Source of the DNA: Azorinus chamasolen
Taxonomy: Eukaryota; Mollusca; Bivalvia; Cardiida; Solecurtidae
Reading direction: 5' to 3'
NCBI GenBank assembly: GCA_963576725.1
Contig: OY755243.1
Span: forward strand, 77,231,349 to 77,295,348
Length of the DNA: 64,000 nt
In this document: piece after piece, positions 12,001 through 24,000 of the stretch
How the letters are laid out: each line of letters begins with the position of its first letter
How positions within the stretch are numbered: the first letter of the stretch is position 1
Notes under the pieces: generated by a model
Databases searched by the model: none
Told to the model about the DNA's origin: nothing
What the model saw: the letters and a program-made list of their open reading frames with translations, nothing else
Made by a program: the position numbers and the translations under genes

Positions 12001-15000
12001 ATTTTTGAACAGTTTGGATCCTAATGAGATGCCTAGTTAGTGTCTCATGTGGATTCAATCGGTTTGCAAGGTGATCAGTTATGACAGCACTCAACCCTGA
12101 TGTTAGACCGATTAGTTTTGGAGAATGATTCTGAATGTCTTGACTATGAGTTTTACGAGCTGTTAAAAAAATGTACACACCTTACTTATTCTTTTCAGCA
12201 GGAGGTATAGACACAAGAATACGGGATTTGAAGATCGTTTCAACAGAAGAGCGCACTCTAGGATTTGATATAGATTTTTTCAAGGGAGACAACCTTATTA
12301 GATTTCCAATTTTAGAGACTTATACAGCTAGTGAACTGTACAGAAGATCGCAATTATTACAAAGGTATGCAAATAGTAAACAGTAAGTATTTGAACAGAC
12401 AAACTTAGGCAAATAGTGCAGACCCAGATCAAACGGCTCCTGAAGGAGCCATTTGATCAGAGTCTTCACTATTTGCAACTACATGTATGTCAGTTTAATT
12501 TTTTTAAAGTTATATGAAAATAGTTTCAAATTGAATTCCTTCAAAAACTGGTGGAGAGAGGAAGTTTAGTGTTTAAATACTTAGGGTAGTTACGGTACTC
12601 AATTTATATTACTTAACCCTTTCCCTCATATAAATGCCTTTTCAAGTTTTTACAGAGTAGATCTGGATCAGACAGCTCCTATAGGAGCCATCTGATCAGG
12701 GTCTGCACTGTTTGCTTGTGACATGATATAGAACTGATTCTACAGTTTTTGTCAAAGTAAACAAATCCCTTGAAAATTATACATTATAAACCTTCAGATA
12801 ATACTCATGTTTGCACTGTTTTTCATTGAAAATCCTCATACAAGTTACACCCTTTCATACTGAATGGACTCTATAAATTTGAATATTTTCAAGAACACGG
12901 TAAAACCCTTCTAAACCGGAATTCTAGTTAATGCTCCTTTTCGATAGATTTATTCAAAGAGGTTGGATCTAAAAATAGCCTATTAGGTAATGGGTTAAGT
13001 TGCCACCTGTCTCCAAAACCGATATTATGCTAAAGTTAACATCCGGTTCAGAACGGTTTTACTACAGTTCCTTAATTTCTCCACCAAACTCTTCGAGACA
13101 ATTCTAAAGAGTGGTCACAAAATAGAATTTAGTGCAGAAATGATGATTTTAGTAAAATTGAGTGCACACTTTTATATATTGCTGTTATTTAGTTGTGTCC
13201 TCTGCTGTTTCAGGTTTATAGAAATTTTAGATAGTACTTTACAATACCTGGTGCCTGCCTGGGAATACTCTGTGGGATCATACAGCTCCTTAGAAGTAAG
13301 TAAAGTTGAACAATTTGTGTCCAGTTTCCCTTAACTCATTATCTCCTAGGCTATTTTTAGACTCGACCTTTTTGAATTAATCTACCGAAAAGGTGCATTA
13401 ACCAGAGAAAAGGAAAATTTTAGAATTTGTAGTTTGAAACCTTTGTGATAAATAGAGCATTTGCTCCTATAGGAGCAAATGCTCTATTTATCACAATGGT
13501 TTCACAATGTGAAATTTATAGAGGCGCAAAAATGCGTCACTAGGGGGTAATGTGCTAACCCTTTCCATCATATACATTATATTCATACAGGATTATAATG
13601 ACATTGTGAATATCTATTAACTTATACAAACTCCTCATTCAATTTTTTTCAACAGATTTCAACAGATTTCAATTAAAGTTTATATACATGGCCTCTATGA
13701 AGTGTATTTGTGCATTAAATAATTTACGTTTGCCTGTGGTATCTACAGTTTTCATCAGATTTCTATGAAAGTTTGTATACAGGGTATTTTTGAAGTGTAG
13801 ATATGCATAACATAATTCTTTTCAGTGTCTTATAATTAATACAGGAGTTATCTACCCCTGGACTTGTACCATATGTGTTGCTAGCTAATGAAGTTTGCGG
13901 AGAGAACTTCTACGGTTTTCAACATAATTCATTGAAAGTTGATACAAATGATCTCTGTGAAGTTTACATGTGCACCACATAAGTTTTTTTCAGTATCTTA
14001 CATACAGGTGTTATCAGCCCTTAAATTTGTGATCAAGGCTACCATGCAGGGGTATTCATCACCTTTAGTGATAGTTCTAGTTTGTTAGTTTGATGAGGCA
14101 TTTTATCAAGTTGCATTCTTTGTAGACATAATACTATCATATATAGCATGACGGATGAGTTAGATCCTGATCAGATGCTGATCAGGGTCTATGATATTTG
14201 CAAATGTCAAAAAATTGTTGATTATCACTGACAGGGATATTACATAGCTGTATCTATTGTCACTTCATTTTCAGTTTGTTAGACAATTACTGCCACTGTC
14301 AAAGAAGAGATTGTCACTTATAGAAACTTTCCTCAAAGAATCCTCATCTGAGTAAGTGCAATGCTGATCTTTTTCTTTAAGAAAATTTACCAGAATGTCA
14401 GACAGATTAGGTCATGGAATGTTGCCAAGTTAACTTTTTGCCAAGTTTCACCTGAACCCAGAAAGTTTGAAAAATGCCTTTTCACACATTTGCAAACAGA
14501 GTAGACCCAGATCAGACAACTCCTATAGAAGCACTCTGATCAGGGTCTGCTCTGTTTACTAGTGGATTTGATAGATCTGTTTCTTTAGTTTCTAAAATGT
14601 CTACAGTGTTACACCTTCCTTATTTCATTATAACTATGTTGTCCATCAATATTCAGTAGGTATTCAAAATTGAACTATTTAAAATATAAAACAAGGAAAG
14701 GGTTAAATGCCAGATGAGATGCTGTCTAATTCTTCATCCGTTAGGATTAAGTCAGTTTTACCTGCTGCTTGTGTATGTTGGAAAGATACAGAAAAGAGAA
14801 GAAAATTTGAGAATTGAACATTTTGAAAATTTCCTTGGCCAAACGATTCGATTCAGATTTTTCACGTGTAATTAGCTGAATGTAGCAATATGACTGAAAT
14901 GCTGTTAAAGCGACGTAAATCAAACATCACCAGCTCATTTCATCAGTGTCTTTCCTGTAATAAGACATGTGCTTTAATCAGGGCTGTGAATAAAATTGAA

Positions 15001-18000
15001 GTAAAATGCATATTGTTGGATAGAGGAATACTATACTGAACAGAAGTATTTTCAAAAGATAATTATGAACATGCAGAAGTCACATCTAAATATAGATTTC
15101 CGTGGTTATGTTGAACATTTTTAGCTCCACTTTTTCAAAAAGTGGAGCTATTGTCATGACCCTCTCGTCGGCGTCGGCGTTGGTTAACCTTTTTGTTAAG
15201 GTCCATTTCTCAGAAACCATCAAAGATATTTGGTTCATATTTAGTATGTATGTTTACTATCACAACGGCAACCCATTTCACAAGGGTAGGTAACCCTAAA
15301 ATTAATTTTGCCATAGTTATGCCCCTTTTTCGACTTAGAATTTTCATTGTTGGTTAAGTTTTATGTTAAGGTCCATGTCTCAGAAACTGTCCAAGATATT
15401 TGGTATGCATGTTAACTATTACAAGGGGGACCCATTCCACAAGGGCAGGTAACCCTAAAATGAATTTTGCTATAGTTATCTGCCCTTTCTGACTTAGACT
15501 TCCACTACACTATCCAGCACTAAAGAAAGTGGAGCGCGCTGTCTGCGGACAGCTCTTGTTATATCCCAGAACTACCATAAAGTATTTCATATTTATCCAT
15601 TTATGAGAAAGATTCTGAAGTTTTGCATCAAGATGTACTCTTGACAGAGAACTGATCTGGATCTACACTGCTTGCTATACCAAGTAGGATCTAAGGTGTA
15701 TAGCGGATTTTACATCAACCTCTCCAAATAGTGAATATTTGCACAAAAAATTGTCTAGGGTAGGTTTACTGTGAAAAATAAGAGCATAAATATATTTAGG
15801 TTATGCCTGCATTTTGTATTCTGTGCTTTTAACACATGCTTTTGCTTCAGAAGACCCCCTGAAATGCCCAAATTGTACATAAATCGGCGAGCAGCCATGG
15901 AGCACAGATGCAGCCCAATGCTAGATCCAGAATACAAGAACTCAATCTTTATGCAAATTTTCGAAGGACTTAAGCCGAGAGATAGAAATACTAAACCAAT
16001 GAATTATAGGTAGGTATATGTTAATATGAGTTTATGAGAAAAAACAAGGAAAGGGTTAAGCAGATTGCAATGAATGACTTTGACCAACCATTACCAATGA
16101 ATGACTTTGACCAACCATTACCAATGAATGACTTTGACCAACCATTACCAATGAATGACTTTGACCAACCATTACCAATGAATGACTTTGACCAACCATT
16201 ACCAATGAATGACTTTGACCAACCATTACCAATGAATGACTTTGACCAACCATTACCAATGAATGACTTTGACCAACCATTACCAATGAATGACTTTGAC
16301 CAACCATTACCAATGAATGACTTTGACCAACCATTACCAATGAATGACTTTGACCAACCATTACCAATGAATTTTATAATAAACATACAATGGGAACTAA
16401 CTGAGGGACTTCGGGGGAATGGCTTTTAAATGAATCTTCATGTCCATTTTTTTACACTCTCTTCATAATGCATGTTCTAGAGAATGGTTAGAGAGATCCA
16501 TTTAGTAAATAATGGTTGTAACAAGAGGGAACTTTAATACATATTTTATGGTGTTCAGTGAGTAAGAGTTTGTTGTTTTGTAGATGGTCATTTCGATATG
16601 ACCAGTGGTGGGAGTGTAAGTTTCTGTCAGAGGGAGTCATTGACCAAGGAGGAGGCTTCCGAGACAGTCTGTCTGACTTATCAGAAGAGATGTGTCCATC
16701 ATCAAGTGACGGGGCAGTACCAGTTCCTTTCTTCATCCGGTCTCCAAACCAGGTAAGGTTACTATGTTGACTATAATAAGGTACAATAAAGAAAATATTC
16801 CAAAAAGGGAATTAATATAATGCCGGTACATAAATACTTGAATAGCTATGATCTAATATTTCTACCACTAAGGGCCTTTTTCAAAGATTATCATGTCATA
16901 TAATAAAGTATGTTATTAAGCCTTTGCTCCAGGAATATTTATGTAAGAAATAGTGATTTCATGAATATTTATTAGATTTATTGTTATACAGTCAAACTTG
17001 CATGAGCGACCACGTGTATTAAGCGACCACTTGTCCTAAGCGACCACTTTCAGGTCCTCCCGTGAAGTTTTGCTCTATATTTAAGTTGCACTAAGCGACC
17101 TTTGTTTAACGCGACCAGCGACCGCCAAATACCTGTCCCTACGATAATTGCTCTGCTTTGTTAAGCGGTCAATTATATATTGTCGTTGTTGCATCATGAC
17201 AAGCAATCGCATTCACACCTTTATACGACTGACTGTTCGAGAAACTTACCTGTCATGCCTAAATTTGACATGTTCTCAACACAAAACATGTACGTGTTCC
17301 ACTCGGTAAACTCCGTTAGTCTCCGTGCTCTTAACATTTCTTAGCGAGTAAGGTCGAACAATGTCCGAAGTTAAAGGTTCATTTAGCAAATAATTTCAAA
17401 CAACCAAGTATATATTTCATAAAACGAGTTTGTTGACAGGATGTAATTGCCTCTGGGCCTGTCAAACCCCTAATCCGATTAAACCTGCTGTGTAAAACAA
17501 TAAATATGGCTGTCACTGTTTTCAGAAAATGAAAGGTCACATGTGATGTCGCGTGTGATTTATTGGGTTTTTAATTTCATTTGATTGGTCAAAGAGTGCA
17601 CACCCTTTTCTGCATTAGCATATAACCTCCAACCCCACACTGAGTTAGGGGTTTAGATGTCTAATGATGTTTGCTTTTCATAATTAAAGTGCAAACTTTG
17701 GTGGCTTTGACAGTGAAAAAATTCAGTGCACGCGCATCTCAATTATACACACAATTAATTTGTAACGTAAGTTATGCAGTTAAGATTTTACTGGTTCCTT
17801 TGCTATTAGGGCATCATGCGCATGATACGAGCCGGTCATCAGCTGTGTGTATTACATTCATGGCGGCATATATACGATTTAATAGTTGTCAGTTTTCACA
17901 CGTAAGATTTGCATTGCATAAGGGAAAAGGCCATTGGTTAGAGAGTATAATGAGCTTGGAAAGCATGTTTTCAAGTACCAGGGCAGAGTTTGAAAACAAA

Positions 18001-21000
18001 CAAACCAAAATCAGTGATTTTTTAAAGTAATTTGTATGAAAGAAGTGACTGATTTTTGGTTAATTTGTTTTAATTTCATTCAGAAATAAGACAGGGAAAG
18101 TGTTAACCCGTAACATTTAAGGCCTTTATTTGGTTCCCAACTGAAAAGAAAACATTTGCATGTTTAAGTACACATGTACATGCACATGTTTTCTTTACTA
18201 CACTTGATGGGGTTTTGTATTAAGAGACCGTTTTATTAAGCGACCACTTTTGGACCGTCCCTTGGGTGGTCTCTTAATACAAGTTTGACTGTAATAGCAA
18301 AACAGGAGGTTTTGGCCATGGCAGAATCTGTAGAATCATATCTATATTATTTTATAAGCAAACAGAGCAGACCTTGATCAGACTACTCCTCAGCTGTTTA
18401 ATCTGGGTCTACTCTTTTTGCAAAGGCATATAAATTTGTATTTATGGAGTAAAGGGTTATAATATATTGCTAATTTATAAACAGTCTTTCATGAAATTTC
18501 GTTATTTATATAATTCGATAGTTAACCCTTTACTCCATAGATAATCGTTTTTAACGCCTTTTGCAAACAGGAGCTGTCTGATCTGGGTCTACTCAGTTTT
18601 CAAAGGCATCAAAAGGCATCTCTGTTTGGTAAAGGGTTTAAATAGTACCCACTCTAGCATAGCTTTATTACCTTATATGAGTTCTACAGTAGAATCTGTC
18701 TTAACCCATTACCTCATAGGCTATTTTTAGATACAAACTCTTTGAATAAATCTACCGAAAAGGAGCATTAACTAGAGAAAAGGAAAATTTTAGAATTTTG
18801 TAGTTCGAAACCATTGTGATAAATAGAGCATTTGCTCCTATAGGAGCAAATGCTCTATTTATCACAATGGTTTCACAAAGTGACTTTTACAGAGTCGCCA
18901 AAAGTCGTCAATATGAGGGAATGGGTTAAGCAGCCATTCATTTATTGAACATTGGAGTCTTAAAAAGTAGGTGGTTGCTTAATGCAGGGCAAAAGTAATG
19001 CAGAAAGCTCATAGGAGCTTTCTGCATTACTTTTGACCTGCATTAAGCCTCGCATTAAGACCTCTTATTGATGGCCACTTAAGACAGGTTATACTGTATT
19101 TTCATACTATTCTAATTATAATCATACTAGTATGATTTCTTTTTAGTTTTGTGAGGATTCCAATGTGAATCGTGATGTGTATGTTCCCAATCCTTCCTGT
19201 AAAGAGTTTCCCAAATATGAATGGATTGGACAGTTGATGGGAGCGTGTCTACGAGGCAAGGAAAACCTTGTTCTATCGTTACCCTCATATGTCTGGAAGA
19301 AACTAGTTGGAGAACGTGTGGCATGGAAGGACTACTCTACTATAGATGCTTCAGAGGTTTGTGCTATGATGATGCAAAAAAACAACTTCATAATTAAAAC
19401 ATGAATAATTTAACCCTTTCCTTGTTCAGTATTCATGTAAAAAGTAATGAGTACATGAATATATGTTGTCAGCATTTTTATATTGGCATATGTGCACAGG
19501 ATAGTTTGGTATTGATAGAAACTGTAAAGGCAGATCTATTATAATTTCATTAGCAAACAGAGCAGACTGATCAGTTGGCTCCTACGAGAACCGTATGATT
19601 AATTAATTCTTAAATGTTCAGGTAGCACAGAAATTAGTTCAACTGCCTCTCATGCATGATGTCTTTACTTGATCATGTGCTCAGCAAAATGTTAGAGGAT
19701 ACATTATGGTTTGCCCATGCAAAAAATAACCCAGATTAATTTGTATAATTTGTGAAAACTTGTTTCATAACAGATACATAATAAAATTCAGACTGTTTAA
19801 CGCTTGCCTAGCTAGCAGCAAATTTGTAACAAGCTATATAAACAGTTTGGATCCAGATGATGAGCAACTTAACCTCCCATCAGGATCTCATGACACTGAG
19901 AAATGAAGGAAAAACGCATCAGATGATAATTTTTGTGGACAACAGTTACCTAGGCATATGAAATGTTTTTGAAAAGGATTTTCTGTATCGCTTTTATAGG
20001 TAAAGTTTGTTGATGCATTGGAAAATGGTGATAGTGGAGACTTTCAGAAGGCTGGCAGAAACTGGAGCTGTAGCCTGAGTGACGGCACAGTTGTGTACCT
20101 ACGCCTGGACGGAGAGGCCAACCCAGTACAGCTCCAGTTTGACGACAGAGACAAGTACTGTGAACAAGTTCGCAAGATCAGAATGACAGAGTCAGATGAA
20201 CAGGTAGGTTTGGGGATGGGATTCGTGAACACAAAAGTAAAGTTACGGGTTGAAACAAAATTATTGTAACTACAGTTTGTGGTGAAATTAGCGGTTACCA
20301 TTTCAATCAGTTTGCAGCCAAGCAAAATAAAAGGCAATGACACTTCTGCTTTAATAACACTTCTGAATTTGGTTAACCCTTTACTCTATAAATACATCTT
20401 TCTACGCCTTTGCAAACAGAGTAGACCCAGATCAGATGGCTCCTATAGAAGGATCTGCTCTGTTTGCAGGATCTTCTCTGTTTGCTTATGAAATAATATA
20501 GACATGATTCTGCAGTTTTTGCCATTGCCAAAAGTCCTGTATTCATGTGTCAATTATAGAAATTAAACTAAATTAATATTCATGATGTCATCATTTCTTA
20601 TATGAGTATTCATGGAGTTATAAAGAGAGAAAAAAGTTACTTTTTCATGCTACTGGTAATCTTTTTGATCAATTCAACAGTGACTAGATGGATTATTAGA
20701 TTATATTTACATGTACTTGATAAAATCAAAATGGTTCCTAAAATGATTCAGTTGGAGCTGGACACTCAAGTAGCTGGTTAGTTAACATATAGTAATAAGT
20801 AGTGATGTGCCAATTAATCACAGTAATTGGTGATCACGTTGTGAAGGTTCCGACGTGATGATCGATGAAAGACAGACCTTTGTCGATGATTTTTTCATAA
20901 CCTTATGGAGACCATACAGTTTAGCGAAAAACCAGACAGTACCAAACATCTGATAAGGGCTTTACACATTATTTGTTACATTGTTTTAACTGAACATAAC

Positions 21001-24000
21001 CATTTTTAGCTCGTCTGTTTCGAATAAATCACAAGCTATTGTCGTAACACAGGCAGCGGCATTGTCGTTGTCACCTTCGTCCGAAATCTTAACATTGACC
21101 ATAACTTCTTCAATTTTTCATTTACAACCTTCATTGACAATGACGACAGACAAGCGTTGGCACCCGCTTGCGGTGCTCTTGTATAATCTAAGGTTTAAAA
21201 CAGAGTACTCTGATCAAATGTCATGTTTTAGACAAACAAACTGGTCTGGATATATATTAATTGTAAACCTACAACCCATATTTAGCCTTTACCCAAACAA
21301 GCCTGCCATATTAGAATTTTATTGTGATTTTTAATTGATTATCATTCACAAACATGTACAAATGATTAAGTAAATGTTTTGCGTCTGATTCGCAGTATTA
21401 GTAATAAGTATTGGGCCTTTTTCCTAGGAATTACAGTACAACCCTTCTAAACTGGAACCCTGCATTAAGCTTCCAGCTGCCTCCAAGACCGACATTTATA
21501 CTAAATTTAACGTCAGGTTAAGAGGGGTTTTACTGTATTAGCAGGATAATGAGGAGTCAGAGAAATGAAAAGTTGATTAACTAGGCTTTACTATATACTG
21601 TTTTATTTTTCAGATTAATGCCATTAGAACAGGCTTACTGAGAGTGGTACCTCAGGCTGTGCTTGACCTGCTGACCTGGCAGGAACTAGAACACAGGATC
21701 AGTGGTGACCCAGAAATCTCCCTCGAATCCTTGAAAAGATCGAGTAAGTTCTAAGGTTTTGAGAAACTATGTAAGCTTTACTTCATAGAGATGACCCAGG
21801 ATTTTTGGCTATCGCTGAAACTGTAGCATCTGATCTATATTATTTAATGATCAAATAGAGCAGCTCCTATATGAGCCATTTAATCTGGGTCTACTCCATT
21901 TTCAAAGGTGTTAAAAGGTGTATATGAGACGCTATAGATCTAGACCATAGGGCTGTCTGATCAGGCTCTGCTGTGTTTGCTTATGAATTAATATAGATCT
22001 GATTCTACAATTTGTGCCATGGATGATGGTAAAAATATTGTTCTGTAATAAGCAGCCTTTTTTAGAGACATATACATTTTTAGCTTGTCTGTTTCGAAGA
22101 AAAGTCAAGCTATTGTGATCACTGGGTCATAGTCGGCGGCGGCGGCGTGCAAAAACTTTAATGCAGCTCAGTATTGGAAAAGTATAAGAGGTATCAACAT
22201 GAAACTTCATAGTTTAGTAGATCTCATTGAGAGAAAGCCCCTACATAAGAACCATAACTGTTGATTTCAAAATTTTGGAGTTGTGGCCCTTTTTCATTTT
22301 CAAATTTTTTAATAACGCACAAGTCACAATAATAAAACATTATCTTATGATATCTTATCTTTAGCTGGACAAGTACCAAATCAGACGAGTGCTGGCGCCA
22401 CACGGGCCTCTTGTTAAAATTGTCACTAGTCACTTTACTCCACTTGTATGCAGATAAACAAACAGAGTAGGCCCAGATCAGACAGGTTCTGTTTCCATGG
22501 CCAAAAAGTCCCATGCACATATGCCGCAGTATGAATTAATAAATATTCATGAAGTCGTTATTTTTTAAATGAATATTCATAAAGTTAAAAGAGATACTTT
22601 CGTAGAGTGAAAAAATTGCTTATTTCTTTTTAACATCTGCCTGTAGCTCACTATGACGATGTGGAAGAAAAGGACCTCAGAGTGAAGTATATGTGGGAAG
22701 CCTTGAAAAATTTCTCAAATGAGGACCGTAGTCGTTTCTTACGATTTATAACAGGTCGAAGAAGATTGCCAGCCTCAGTGTATATATCAACTGGACGAGG
22801 GTATGTCCTTCAAACTGTATTACAGTAAAACCCCTCTTAACCAGACGTTTCGATATCGGTCTTGGAGACAGGTGGCAGCTTAATGCAGGGTGAAAGTCAT
22901 GCAGAAAGCTCCTCTAGGAGCTTCTGCATAACATTCACCCTGCATTAAACAGCCAACTGCCTAAAAGTATCTAAATTCTTCTCGACTAGAATTCCGGTTT
23001 AGAGGGATGTTACTGTATATCAGATTAGCACTTGGTTGTATATCTCTAAAGGAGAGACATGGTAGTACAGAGCTTATCTGCTATTTTAACACTTGGTCAA
23101 GTCCATTTCAAACCTCAAATAGAAGATTCTTTCATACTTCTTTCCCAGACTGCCAGAGAGTCAAACAGTTGATCCTAATTCTGTATCTAAACTACAGTTG
23201 AACTTCGATATCTCAAACTTCAAGGGACCATACAAATTACTTTGAGATAACAGAGGTCTGATTTCTAATCTGGACAATTTCTCAAGTTCTCAGCCTAATG
23301 CAGGTAAGTAATGCTGAAAGCTCCTGTAGTAGCTTTCAGTATTACTTCAGTCCTGCATTAAGCTGTGACATGTGCGTCTAGGCATGTGTAGTGAAACATC
23401 GTCCTGCATTAAGCTATCACTTGCCTCTATGACCAAGTATTATATCTATTTTCGGTGGTTGCTTTTGAGGATTTTACTGTATCTTACTCTTGTGTTACTT
23501 AGTGTCAGTTATTAAATTCATATTTGGTATACATAATAACTATGAATAGTAGATGTGCAAGATGCAATTTTCTTGTGTTTACAGCTAAGCATTGCAGAAT
23601 TATCGCCCCTTGAACTTTGAGTATTTTTTGGTCATTTTGGCTTGAAACATGGGTATTTGGGTTTGTGATCAAGGCGGTATTCCATCACCTTTAGTGATAG
23701 TTCTAGTTTCACCACCTTTAATATATTAGTGACGGTGATGATGGAAGATGTTTTTCATAGTGGCGAAGATTTAATTTAGGCTATATACTTGGCAATTAGC
23801 TGTAACTATTGTTTTATTTCAGGGATGCAGTAGACTGCCTTCCAGAATCCTCCACATGTGCCAATATGCTTTTCCTCCCAAACTTTACCAGGTACTAAAC
23901 TACTTTCTGTTTTAGTTCATTAGCAACAAGCCATTCCCTAAACCCTACTTGTGACATGTATAAATACAGTAAAACCTCTCTATAACGGCCACTAAATTAC

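Noticed and set aside
12365..12384. Later donor for HECTD3 exon 7 at AACAGTAAGT
   Set aside because: The sequence is a better donor match, but using it adds YANSK-like residues and breaks the conserved LLQR-FIEILD junction and its phase.
16034..16429. 131-codon frame with MNDFDQPLP repeats after HECTD3 exon 10
   Set aside because: It lies in intron 10. Exon 10 joins exon 11 in phase and the conserved protein has no such repeat.
17671..18030. 119-codon frame as an independent host gene
   Set aside because: It lies inside the TA-flanked 16989-18291 element and its tail resembles a pogo-type transposase end. It lacks a complete catalytic region.
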